A stretch of DNA of 41,398 nt. It comes from an uncultured Bacilli bacterium. GTDB lineage: Bacteria > Bacillota_I > Bacilli_A > RF39 > UBA660. The DNA is taken from the NCBI GenBank assembly GCA_947627805.1, contig CANQXB010000003.1:1-41398 (forward strand), in the 5' to 3' direction. The translations under genes and the position numbers were made by a program. Below, in pieces: positions 15,928-24,109 of this stretch (positions are counted from its first letter, which is position 1; each line of letters starts with the position of its first letter). Under the pieces are notes generated by a model, which saw only the letters and a list, made by a program, of their open reading frames with translations, made no database searches and was not told the DNA's origin.

Positions 15928-18486
15928 TTGAAAAAGGTAGTCTTAGTCGATGGTAACAATTTATTATTTCGTTCTTATTATGCTACAGCTTATACTGGTT
16001 CCATTATGCGTAATAGTAAAGGATTTCCTACTAATGCTTTATATGGCTTTGTGGGAATGATTAATAAAATTATTACAGAAGAAGAGCCAGAATATATGGT
16101 TGTGGCTTTTGATATTGGGAAAAATTTTCGGAAAGAGAAATATGATTTTTATAAAGAAGGGCGAAGTGAAACTCCTGAAGATTTAAAATTGCAAATGCCA
16201 ATAGCGAGAAAAATTTTAGATGCTATGGGTATTAAATATGCAGAACTTTGTCCATATGAAGCAGATGATATAATTGGAACAATTGCCAAATTGGCAGAAA
16301 AAGACCCCAATTTTTATACTTTAATTGTCTCTTCTGATAAAGATTTATTACAACTTATTAGTTTTGAAACGGAAATAAAATTATTAAAACAAACCGGTTT
16401 TATTCGGTATAATGAAGAATCTTTTAAAGCTGATTATGGTATTGACCCAATTAAAATAATCGATTTAAAAAGTTTAATGGGTGATGCTTCCGATAATATT
16501 CCTGGTGTTAAGGGAATTGGTGAAAAAACGGCCTTAAAATTATTACAAGAATATGGTTCTTTAGATGGTATTTATGAAAATATTGATAAGATTACTGGTA
16601 AGACCCAAGAAAAATTATTAGTGGATAAAGAAAATGCTTATATGAGTTATGAACTGGCAACAATTTATAGGGAAGTACCCCTTTCTGTTAATTTTAATGA
16701 TTATAAATATAATGGTCCTAATTTAGATAGTTTAAAGAGTGTTTATGAAGAATTAGAATTTTATTCTATGCTTAAAAATATGCCGCAAAAAAAGCCTCTT
16801 CAAAAAGAAAATAAATATTTAAAGGTTAAAAGTCTTGAGGAAATTAAATTAGAAGATGAAGTGGCCTTCTATTTAGAAGTAAGTAATCTTAATTATCATA
16901 TTGGTGATATTATAGCTTTAAGTATTACAGATAAAAATAATACTTATTATGTTCCGGATTACTTAGTTCAAGATGCTTTAAAATTATTAAAAGGTAAAAA
17001 AGTTTTAACTTATGATTTAAAGAAAGCTTTAGTTAAAAGTAAATTAGATATTCCTTGTGAGTTTGATTTAATGATTGCCTCTTATTTAGTAGACCTTCCT
17101 TCTAGCGAAGATATGGCCAAACTCATGTTAAGTTTTAACGAGAATATTCCTTCTTATGAAGAACTATTTAAAAATAAATTTAATGATTTAGAAAATATTA
17201 TAACTTTAAAAAGTAAATTTATTTTTGAATATAGTCCCAAAATAGAGGAAATGGTTAAGAGTGATGCTCAAGATAAAATTTTTAAAGATATTGAAATGCC
17301 TTTAATCAAAGTGTTAGCTGATATGGAAAATACAGGCTTTAAATTTGAAACGGAAGCCCTAGAGGCCATGAAGGAAGAAATTGTTAAAAAAATTGAATAT
17401 GTTAGTAATGATATATATGATTTATCGGGAGAAGTTTTTAATATTTCTAGTCCTATGCAACTAGGTAATATTTTATTTGAAAAATTAGCCATTGGTAAAA
17501 GTAAAAAACTTACGAGAGGTGGTTATAAAACGGATGTTAAAACATTACAAAAATATATAGATAAACATCCGATAATTCCTAAAGTTTTTGAATATCGAAA
17601 TTTAACTAAACTCTTAAATACTTATATTGAAGGTTTACCTAAATTTGTTTTAAGTGATGGTAAAATTCATACTATTTTTAATCAAACATTAACAAGAACA
17701 GGAAGACTTTCTTCCATGGAACCTAATTTACAAAATATTCCAACTAGAGATGAATATGGTAAAAAAATTAGAATTGCTTTTGTACCAACTAAAGATTTAA
17801 TTTTAAGTGCGGATTATTCGCAAATTGAACTTCGGATTTTAGCTCATATTTCTAATTGTAAAGAATTAATCGAAGCCTTTAAAAATGATGAAGATATTCA
17901 TACCAAAGTAGCGGCTGATATACATGGCATAAAGGAAAGTGAAGTTACTAAAGAAATGCGGAGTATGGCCAAAGCCGTAATTTTTGGAATTGTTTATGGT
18001 ATTAGTGGTTTTGGTTTAGGAGAAAATTTAAATATTTCTCCTAAAGATGCTTATGCTTTTATTGAAAAATACTATGAACTTTACCCAGGAGTTAAAAACT
18101 ATATGGATGAAATTGTTAAATATGCTTATCAAAATGGTTATGTTAAAACGATGTTTGGAAGAATGCGCAAAATTGAGGAACTTAAAGATAGCAATTATCA
18201 TACCAAAGCTATGGGAGAAAGAATGGCTTTAAATACCCCAATTCAAGGAACTAGTGCCGATATTATGAAAATGGCCATGATTAAAGTTTATGAAAAAATT
18301 AAAGAAAATAATTTAGAAAGTAAACTTATTTTACAAGTTCATGATGAAATAATTATTGATGCTAAAAAAGAAGAAGTTCCTAAATTAAAAGAAATATTAA
18401 AAGATGCCATGGAAAATGTAGTTAATTTAAGTGTTCCTTTAAAAATTGATATTAATACGGGAGTTAATTGGTATGATGCTAAATAG
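15928..18486 (+). CDS. polA: DNA polymerase I
   Basis: DNA polymerase I removes RNA primers and fills repair gaps. TTG 15928 is chosen (MKKVVLVDGNNLLFRSYYA) because AGGTGG lies 5 nt upstream; an in-frame GTG at 15919 overlaps that RBS. The 852-residue protein has a 5' nuclease domain (YEADDIIGT near 110-118, LMGDASDNIPGVKGIGEKTA near 188-207). A degenerate 3'-5' exonuclease domain follows (about 300-460), in which the usual acidic catalytic pairs are not apparent, as in Bacillus and Taq enzymes. The polymerase domain has motif A DYSQIELR near 628, RSMAKAVIFGIVYG near 678 and motif C QVHDEI near 803. It is followed by mutM, the Bacillus gene order. Confidence 0.97.
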   Translation: MKKVVLVDGNNLLFRSYYATAYTGSIMRNSKGFPTNALYGFVGMINKIITEEEPEYMVVAFDIGKNFRKEKYDFYKEGRSETPEDLKLQMPIARKILDAMGIKYAELCPYEADDIIGTIAKLAEKDPNFYTLIVSSDKDLLQLISFETEIKLLKQTGFIRYNEESFKADYGIDPIKIIDLKSLMGDASDNIPGVKGIGEKTALKLLQEYGSLDGIYENIDKITGKTQEKLLVDKENAYMSYELATIYREVPLSVNFNDYKYNGPNLDSLKSVYEELEFYSMLKNMPQKKPLQKENKYLKVKSLEEIKLEDEVAFYLEVSNLNYHIGDIIALSITDKNNTYYVPDYLVQDALKLLKGKKVLTYDLKKALVKSKLDIPCEFDLMIASYLVDLPSSEDMAKLMLSFNENIPSYEELFKNKFNDLENIITLKSKFIFEYSPKIEEMVKSDAQDKIFKDIEMPLIKVLADMENTGFKFETEALEAMKEEIVKKIEYVSNDIYDLSGEVFNISSPMQLGNILFEKLAIGKSKKLTRGGYKTDVKTLQKYIDKHPIIPKVFEYRNLTKLLNTYIEGLPKFVLSDGKIHTIFNQTLTRTGRLSSMEPNLQNIPTRDEYGKKIRIAFVPTKDLILSADYSQIELRILAHISNCKELIEAFKNDEDIHTKVAADIHGIKESEVTKEMRSMAKAVIFGIVYGISGFGLGENLNISPKDAYAFIEKYYELYPGVKNYMDEIVKYAYQNGYVKTMFGRMRKIEELKDSNYHTKAMGERMALNTPIQGTSADIMKMAMIKVYEKIKENNLESKLILQVHDEIIIDAKKEEVPKLKEILKDAMENVVNLSVPLKIDINTGVNWYDAK

Positions 18487-18511
18487 ATTGGTTTTAAAAC
18501 TAATCTTTTTT
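18485..18511 (+). terminator. polA terminator
   Basis: AGATTGG/CTAATCT with one G-T pair and an 8-nt AT loop that can itself pair, then six T. Confidence 0.75.
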
Positions 18512-18551
18512 AATAACTTTTTTCGTGATAAAATATTATTAGGTGATAATA

Positions 18552-19376
18552 ATGCCCGAGATAGCAGAAGTAGAAACAGTTAGAAATGTTTTAAAAGAAA
18601 AAATTTTACATAAAAAGATAAAGAATGTAAATATTTTATATTCTAAAATTATTGAAAGTGATTTAGATGAATTTAAAAATGCTTTAATAGGTAATGAATT
18701 TGAAGATATTTTGCGAAAAGGAAAATGGTTAATATTTGCTCTTAAAGCTCATTATTTATTAAGTCATTTAAGAATGGAAGGTAAATATTTTATTAAAGAT
18801 AGTAAGGAAGAAATAGTTAAACATGAGCATATAATTATTTCATTTGCTGATGGAACGGATTTAAGATATCATGATACGAGAAAATTTGGCCGCATGAAAC
18901 TTATAAAAAAAGAAGATTTAGATAAGACAATTGAGATTACTAAACAAGGAAAAGAACCTTTAGATAAAGAGCTAACAAGTGCTTATTTACTTTCTAAATT
19001 TAAAGGGAAAAAATTACCGATTAAAACGGTTTTACTGGACCAAGAAATTATCAGTGGTTTAGGAAATATTTATGCTAATGAAGTTTTATTTGCTTCTAGG
19101 ATTAATCCTTCCAAAAAAGCTTCTTTAATTACGAAAGAGGAGTGTGAAAAGATAATTGCTTCCTCTAAAAAAATTGTGGAAAAAGCCATTTTAATGGGAG
19201 GAACAACCATTAAAAGTTATACTTCTTCTTTGGGAGTAACCGGTCATTATCAAGATTATTTATGTGTTCATAAAAGAGAAGGACTTCCTTGTCCTGTTTG
19301 TGGTAGTCCCATAAAAAAAATAAAAATTGGGGGAAGAAGTACATATTATTGTGAAAAGTGTCAAAAAGATAGGTGA
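18552..19376 (+). CDS. mutM: Formamidopyrimidine-DNA glycosylase (Fpg/MutM)
   Basis: MutM excises 8-oxoguanine and formamidopyrimidines and nicks the abasic site. ATG 18552 is the true start because catalysis needs proline directly after the initiator Met (MPEIAEVE); AGGTGAT lies 4 nt upstream. The 274-residue protein has the helix-two-turn-helix segment QEIISGLGNIYANEVLFASR near 158-177. The C-terminal zinc finger is CPVC and CEKC separated by 16 residues. The catalytic Lys region reads LRKGKWLIF near residue 58. The gene opens a cluster mutM-cca-dnaD-nth in which each gene overlaps the next, so the four are probably one transcript. Confidence 0.96.
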   Translation: MPEIAEVETVRNVLKEKILHKKIKNVNILYSKIIESDLDEFKNALIGNEFEDILRKGKWLIFALKAHYLLSHLRMEGKYFIKDSKEEIVKHEHIIISFADGTDLRYHDTRKFGRMKLIKKEDLDKTIEITKQGKEPLDKELTSAYLLSKFKGKKLPIKTVLLDQEIISGLGNIYANEVLFASRINPSKKASLITKEECEKIIASSKKIVEKAILMGGTTIKSYTSSLGVTGHYQDYLCVHKREGLPCPVCGSPIKKIKIGGRSTYYCEKCQKDR

Positions 19377-19381
19377 TTTTA

Positions 19382-20461
19382 TTGGATAAAATAATTAAAA
19401 ATGTTTTAAAAGTAATTATTGATGCGGGTTTTGAAGCTTATGTAGTTGGGGGTTATACCAGAGACTATTTATTAGGCATTAAATCTAATGATATTGATAT
19501 ATGCACTAATGCTTTACCAAAAGAGCTTCATAAGTTATTTCCGGTAAATAATAATTCTAATGATTATGGTGGTTTTAATTTAAAAATTAAAAATTATAAT
19601 ATCGATATAACAACATATCGTAAAGAAATAAAATATGAAGGAAGAAAACCCACTGAAATAGTCTATTTAAATGATTTAGAAAGTGATTTAAAAAGAAGAG
19701 ATTTTACGATTAATGCGGTTTGTTTAGATTATAATGAAAAAATAATTGATTATTTAGATGGCATTTCCGATATAACTAATCATAAAATCAAAATGATTGG
19801 GAATTGTGAGGCCAAAATTAAAGAAGACCCTTTAAGAATTTTAAGGGCCATTCGTTTTGCCAGTGTTTTAAACTTTGAATTAGATAGTCTTTTAGAAAAA
19901 GAAATAGAAGAAAATTATCAATTAATTTTAACATTATCAAATATTAGAATTAAAGAAGAAATAACTAAAATATTATTAAATAAAAATTATCAAAAAGGTC
20001 TTAATCTTCTTAGAAAATTTCATATTTTAGAGATTCTTAATATTAATTATGATGAGATAAATTATGTCAATGATATAGGAGGAATGTGGGCTCAATTAGA
20101 TTTTTCATTCAACTCTTCATTTACAAAGCAAGAAATAAGAAATATAATAAACATTAGAAACATTTTAGAAAAAGGTGAAATTACTAATCAAATTTTATAT
20201 GAATATGGTTTATATACTTCTCTAGTGGCTGCTGAAATTTTAAATATTAATAAAAATGAAGTTAATGAATTATATGAGAAATTAGATTTAAAAACAGAAA
20301 GAGATTTAGATATTTCTTCGGAAGATATTATGAATGTTTTAAAGATAAAACCTTCTAAAGAATTAAAAGAGATTAAAGAAAAATTAATTACTTTAATTTT
20401 AGAAGGAAAGTTAGAAAATCAAAAAAATTCTTTAATTAATTATTTAAAAGGAAAAGAGTGA
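19382..20461 (+). CDS. cca: CCA-adding tRNA nucleotidyltransferase / poly(A) polymerase family
   Basis: This enzyme builds or repairs the CCA 3' end of tRNAs. TTG 19382 is preferred (MDKIIKNVLKVII), as AGGTGAT ends 4 nt upstream; an in-frame GTG at 19373 lies within that RBS. The 359-residue protein is a class II nucleotidyltransferase: YVVGGYTRDYLLG near residues 20-32, the DxD motif in NDIDICT, RRDFTINAVCLD near 103-114 and the ATP/CTP-binding segment KEDPLRILRAIRFA near 143-156. The C-terminal helical half is diverged. The overlap with mutM implies translational coupling. Whether it is a true CCA enzyme or a polyadenylating relative cannot be settled from sequence alone. Confidence 0.9.
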   Translation: MDKIIKNVLKVIIDAGFEAYVVGGYTRDYLLGIKSNDIDICTNALPKELHKLFPVNNNSNDYGGFNLKIKNYNIDITTYRKEIKYEGRKPTEIVYLNDLESDLKRRDFTINAVCLDYNEKIIDYLDGISDITNHKIKMIGNCEAKIKEDPLRILRAIRFASVLNFELDSLLEKEIEENYQLILTLSNIRIKEEITKILLNKNYQKGLNLLRKFHILEILNINYDEINYVNDIGGMWAQLDFSFNSSFTKQEIRNIINIRNILEKGEITNQILYEYGLYTSLVAAEILNINKNEVNELYEKLDLKTERDLDISSEDIMNVLKIKPSKELKEIKEKLITLILEGKLENQKNSLINYLKGKE

Positions 20462-21102
20462 AATCAAAAATGAGTAATAATAAAAAATTTGTAGTTGAAG
20501 CTAATTTTATTGAAAATGCTGTCCGCTTAAATTTATCATTAAGTGAATTTTTATTATTACTTTATTTTGAAAATGATGATGAAGGGGTTTTTGACTTAGA
20601 AAAAATTAGTCATAAATTAAAAGTTGATAAAAATATTATTATGGAAGCTTTTAATAATTTAATAAGTAAAAAATTAATTGATTTAAAGAATGAAAAAGAT
20701 TTAACAGGAAAAATAATTGATAAAGTATCTTTAAATAGTTTTTATGAAAAATTAAAAGAAAAACAAAAAAAGGAAGAAAAAGATAAATTACAAGAAGATA
20801 TTTTTTCAAAATTTGAAAGGGAATTTGGTCGTCCTTTATCAGGAACGGAATTTGAAATTATTAAAGCATGGATTTCTAAAATGTATAGTGAAGAACTTAT
20901 TTTAAAAGCTTTAGAAGAAGCCGTTTATAATGGTGCAACAAGTATAAGATATATTGATACGATACTTTATGAATGGCATAAAAAAGGCTTTAAAACTAAA
21001 GAAGATGTGGAAAATTATTTTCAAAATAGATATGAAAATAAAAAATTAGAAGAAACAAATATATTAGAGTATAATTGGTTAGAAGATAATGAAGATAAGT
21101 AG
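20458..21102 (+). CDS. dnaD: DNA replication protein DnaD
   Basis: DnaD acts with DnaB and DnaI in primosome assembly at oriC and at stalled forks. The 214-residue product has an N-terminal winged-helix DDBH1 domain (about 1-100), a short charged linker, and the C-terminal DDBH2 domain with EREFGRPLSGTEFEIIKAW, ALEEAVYNGATSIRYIDTIL and EWHKKGFKT. It ends EYNWLEDNEDK, like the typical FYNWLE tail. The GTG at 20458 overlaps the cca stop in a GTGA arrangement; an in-frame ATG at 20470 is an equally possible start. The order dnaD-nth matches Bacillus. Confidence 0.93.
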   Translation: MKSKMSNNKKFVVEANFIENAVRLNLSLSEFLLLLYFENDDEGVFDLEKISHKLKVDKNIIMEAFNNLISKKLIDLKNEKDLTGKIIDKVSLNSFYEKLKEKQKKEEKDKLQEDIFSKFEREFGRPLSGTEFEIIKAWISKMYSEELILKALEEAVYNGATSIRYIDTILYEWHKKGFKTKEDVENYFQNRYENKKLEETNILEYNWLEDNEDK

Positions 21103-21709
21103 TGAAGAAATAATTAAAAATTTAGATATTTTAATTCCTAATCCTAAGTGTGAATTAAATTACACTAAAGATTATGAACTTTTAATTGCCACCATTTTAT
21201 CAGCTCAAACAACTGATAAAAGAGTAAATATGGTGACAGAAGATTTATTTAAATATAGTTTAGAAGAATTAGCTAATTTAGACTTAAAGAAATTAGAAAA
21301 TATTATTAAACCTATTGGTACTTATACTAGAAAAGCTGTTTATGTAAAAGAAGTTGCCATAAGACTTTTAAGGGAACAAAACGGAATAGTTCCTAATAAT
21401 AGAAGTTATTTAGAAAGTTTACCAGGGGTGGGAAGAAAAGTGGCTAATGTTGTTCTTTCTAATCTTTTTGATGAACCAGCCATTGCGGTAGATACTCATG
21501 TTGAAAGAGTTTCCAAAAGATTAGGATTAGCTAAAGAAAATGATAATGTTTTAACTGTTGAAAAGAAATTAATGAAAATATTTCCTAAAGATAAATGGAG
21601 TAGATTACATCATCAATTAGTCTTATTTGGTAGATATACTTGTAAAAGTATTAAGCCCAATTGTTCTGAATGTCCTTTCTGTAATAATTGTAAATTTTTT
21701 CAAAAGTAA
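21089..21709 (+). CDS. nth: Endonuclease III (Nth)
   Basis: Nth is a DNA glycosylase/AP lyase for oxidised pyrimidines. The 206-residue protein is of family length. The helix-hairpin-helix LESLPGVGRKVANVVL is near residues 111-126 and carries the catalytic Lys. The catalytic Asp is in AVDTHVERVSKRLG. The 4Fe-4S motif C-x6-C-x2-C-x5-C is at the C-terminus (CKSIKPNCSECPFCNNC). It overlaps dnaD by 14 bases and so is probably expressed by translational coupling; no good RBS of its own is visible. Confidence 0.97.
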   Translation: MKISSEEIIKNLDILIPNPKCELNYTKDYELLIATILSAQTTDKRVNMVTEDLFKYSLEELANLDLKKLENIIKPIGTYTRKAVYVKEVAIRLLREQNGIVPNNRSYLESLPGVGRKVANVVLSNLFDEPAIAVDTHVERVSKRLGLAKENDNVLTVEKKLMKIFPKDKWSRLHHQLVLFGRYTCKSIKPNCSECPFCNNCKFFQK

Positions 21710-21710
21710 T

Positions 21711-21729
21711 ATTGTAAATCTGTTACAAT
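21711..21729. promoter_or_regulatory. Perfect 7-bp inverted repeat, candidate operator
   Basis: ATTGTAA-ATCTG-TTACAAT begins just after the nth stop. Its left arm overlaps a possible -35 (TTGTAA, with TAAAAT 18 bp downstream) for the XRE regulator that follows. Autoregulation by that protein is an inference. Confidence 0.45.
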
Positions 21730-21756
21730 TTGTATTAAAATTAAATTGTGGTGTTT

Positions 21757-22887
21757 ATGATAGATAGTAAATTTGGAAATGTAATTAGTAGTTTAAGGAA
21801 AGAAATGGGGTTGACTCAAAAAGATTTAGCGGACAAATTAGGAATAACTGATAAAGCAATATCCAGATGGGAAACAGGTAAAAGTTATCCAACTTTAGAA
21901 ATGACATATCAAATTAGTAAATTTTTTAATGTTCCTTTTAACGATTTAATGACTGCAAGAGTTAGCGACGATGATGAAAATGATGTAGTAGCCAGTATTA
22001 TTAAAGAATTTAATAAAATGAATAAAAAGAAAACTAGAATATTAAAGATAGCTTTAATAATATCTTTAGTTGTGGCTTTAATAGTAATTGGTGTTTTAAT
22101 ATTTAGTAGTACTTATAATAAATTTAAAGTTTATAATGTTAATATTGAAAATGAAGATTTAAATAGTATTAATGGAACTTATATTGAAACTAATATAAAA
22201 GATACTTTAAATTTAGGGAGTATTTTCTTAAAAAATTATACTTTAAAAGAAAATGATACCATATCTGCTGATATTTATTATGTGGAAAATGATAAAGAGT
22301 ATATTTTACAATCTTTTAATACTTTAAATAATCTTTATTTTAATAGTTATTCTAGTTATATTAAAATCAATAATTTAAGTGATTATTTTGATAAGTTATA
22401 TTTAAGAATAAAAATAATTAATTCTAATAATGAAGTAAAAAAATATAAAGCCAAATTTATTTTTACGGAAGATTTTTCTAATAACAAACTTTATAAAAAT
22501 GAAGAAACCTATATCGATAATGAATATAAACTAATTGATTTAACAGAAGAAGAAATTGTTGATATTTTGATTAAAAATGATTTTGAAAAAATTACTTCAG
22601 TTATGTATACTAAAACAATTAATAAATATAAAGTAGCTTATTTTGTCGACTCTAATAATCTTAAAATTACATATACTGATAATAATTTAAAATATGATTA
22701 TACTTATAGTTTAGAAAACGATATTTTAAAAGTTATTATTAAAGATGAAAATAGTACAGAGATAGAAAATTATCAATATAATAATGCCAATGGTAAAATT
22801 GTTGAATGTATTGCTGGTAAATGTAATAACTATAAAGATATAATGATTTTAATAGATAAATATTTCTTAAATTTATTGGAAAAATAA
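21757..22887 (+). CDS. Membrane-anchored XRE-family transcriptional regulator
   Basis: The 376-residue protein has an N-terminal Cro/C1-type helix-turn-helix (about residues 5-60: LRKEMGLTQKDLADKLGITD, ISRWETGKSYP), a charged linker, one membrane helix (about 97-120) and an extracytoplasmic region of about 250 residues with no recognised domain. This layout suggests a one-component sensor that links an external signal to DNA binding. ATG 21757 is chosen over GTG codons at 21748 and 21751; the RBS is weak (GTGGTG). A perfect inverted repeat lies directly upstream. The next gene encodes a secreted protein and might be its target. The signal is unknown. Confidence 0.8.
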   Translation: MIDSKFGNVISSLRKEMGLTQKDLADKLGITDKAISRWETGKSYPTLEMTYQISKFFNVPFNDLMTARVSDDDENDVVASIIKEFNKMNKKKTRILKIALIISLVVALIVIGVLIFSSTYNKFKVYNVNIENEDLNSINGTYIETNIKDTLNLGSIFLKNYTLKENDTISADIYYVENDKEYILQSFNTLNNLYFNSYSSYIKINNLSDYFDKLYLRIKIINSNNEVKKYKAKFIFTEDFSNNKLYKNEETYIDNEYKLIDLTEEEIVDILIKNDFEKITSVMYTKTINKYKVAYFVDSNNLKITYTDNNLKYDYTYSLENDILKVIIKDENSTEIENYQYNNANGKIVECIAGKCNNYKDIMILIDKYFLNLLEK

Positions 22888-22929
22888 AAATTCTCGTTTT
22901 GATAGATATTCCTTTCTCGCAAATATAGG

Positions 22930-22958
22930 TTGTCAAAATTCGCCAAAAATTTTAAAAT
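22930..22958 (+). promoter_or_regulatory. Promoter of the secreted protein gene
   Basis: TTGTCA, a 17-bp spacer and TAAAAT, about 27 bp before the start. Confidence 0.7.
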
Positions 22959-22984
22959 GAAAGTGGAAAGGAGATAAAAGGGAT

Positions 22985-23827
22985 TTGAAGAACATAAGGT
23001 TTATATTTTTTGCTTTAGTTAGTCTACTTGTTATTTTACCATTATATACACATGCGGAAAATATTACTAACCAAAATGGTGTAGTTATGACAGAAGAAGA
23101 ATACAATAACTTTTTAAAAATTTATACCGAACCATATATAATGACTATGACCCAAGAAAAATATGAAAAAGCTAAAGAATATGATTATTCTAATGTCAAA
23201 ACTGAAACCATATATGTTGAAACTAAATATAATCCGCATTTAGGAATATCATCTGATAAAATTATTAGTAAAGAAGAATACGACAATATTAAACCAGGAT
23301 TAAAACCCAATCTTAGTGATAATGGGGCATATGAAGAAACAACAGCTAAGACATTTTCATTAAGTTTAGTTGGTAGTACTACTTGGAACACAATTATAGC
23401 TACCGCAACTTGGAAAAGCATTCCTTCCACAAGGTCTTTCGATGTCATCGGCTTTAGAGGTTATGATTTTAGATTTAGTGAAGGTTCTCAAAGTGGTACC
23501 CAAGTATACAAAGAAAATGGCACATATAAATATATTAATTATGGATATAATGGTACTAATATTAAAAAATTCGACAATGGTTATGGTATTTCAATGAATA
23601 TTGTTAATAATACAATTTCTTATTTGCAAACAACTACGGAATGTGATGTTACTCCAACAAGTGCCCATCCAACAATATATGCATCATATCAACATGCTGT
23701 AAAAGATATAAGTTTAAGTCAATCACAAAATTATAGTCTTGGACCAGGTCTAGGCAATGTATTTGTTTATCCAAGTAATATAGTTCAATATCTTGATGGA
23801 ATGCAAGGCTTATACTTACAATATTAG
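22985..23827 (+). CDS. Secreted protein of unknown function, 280 residues
   Basis: I do not recognise a family. It starts at TTG with AAAGGAG upstream. A clear signal peptide (MKNIRFIFFALVSLLVILPLYTHA) ends at a likely A-E cleavage site near residue 25. After it come three related short segments (MTEEEYNNF, MTQEKYEKA, ISKEEYDNI) in a charged N-terminal region. A Ser/Thr/Tyr/Gly-rich, probably beta-structured half follows from about residue 120 with few Lys clusters. No cell-wall anchor, lipobox or membrane helix is present, so it is probably released. It lies between a membrane-bound regulator and spoIVA and has its own promoter. Confidence 0.7.
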   Translation: MKNIRFIFFALVSLLVILPLYTHAENITNQNGVVMTEEEYNNFLKIYTEPYIMTMTQEKYEKAKEYDYSNVKTETIYVETKYNPHLGISSDKIISKEEYDNIKPGLKPNLSDNGAYEETTAKTFSLSLVGSTTWNTIIATATWKSIPSTRSFDVIGFRGYDFRFSEGSQSGTQVYKENGTYKYINYGYNGTNIKKFDNGYGISMNIVNNTISYLQTTTECDVTPTSAHPTIYASYQHAVKDISLSQSQNYSLGPGLGNVFVYPSNIVQYLDGMQGLYLQY

Positions 23828-23842
23828 TTTCATAATAGGTTA

Positions 23843-23888
23843 GACTGCGGAAAGTAAAAAATTAAAAATTATTTCTCAGGTCGTTTTT
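23843..23888 (+). terminator. Probable terminator of the secreted protein gene
   Basis: A hairpin with broken stems (GACTG with CAGGTC, GAAA with TTTC, TAA with TTA) followed by GTTTTT. Moderate support; it may also be the first stem of the structured region that follows. Confidence 0.45.
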
Positions 23889-24058
23889 ATTAAATTTCTG
23901 GCGATGTTATTGGTTTTTGCAATATCGCTTAAATAAAAATTAGCAAAAGCCAAAAAATACATAGGAAACATAGACATAGCAAGAAATCTGCTATTCGACA
24001 TTTACTATTTGTATGTGACACGGGCGTGAATATAAATAATATTCGTGTCCGTTTTTTT
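23884..24058 (+). ncRNA. Candidate structured RNA upstream of spoIVA
   Basis: This gene-free stretch holds successive hairpins. The first pairs TTTTTATT (23884-23891) with AATAAAAA (23932-23939), enclosing GCGA/TCGC and TATTG/CAATA. The second pairs ATACATAG (23957-23964) with 24005-24014, enclosing ATAGCA/TGCTAT. A strong terminator closes the region. No ORF is present and no family is recognised. It could be a small RNA ending at that terminator, or a leader. Weak evidence for expression: no clear promoter was found. Confidence 0.35.
24020..24058 (+). terminator. Strong terminator upstream of spoIVA
   Basis: A 14-bp stem with three G-T pairs (ACGGGCGTGAATAT with ATATTCGTGTCCGT), a 5-nt loop and seven T. 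Confidence 0.88.
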
Positions 24059-24060
24059 GC

Positions 24061-24086
24061 ATAAAGTTATTTTTTTCACATAGCAT
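24061..24086 (+). promoter_or_regulatory. Possible sigma-E promoter of spoIVA
   Basis: ATA at 24061-24063 and CATAGCAT at 24079-24086 resemble the sigma-E elements (ATA and CATACAnT) with roughly the right spacing. spoIVA is sigma-E dependent in Bacillus. No sigma-A promoter fits here. Confidence 0.35.
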
Positions 24087-24109
24087 TAAGTAGATAAAGG
24101 AGAGAAGTT

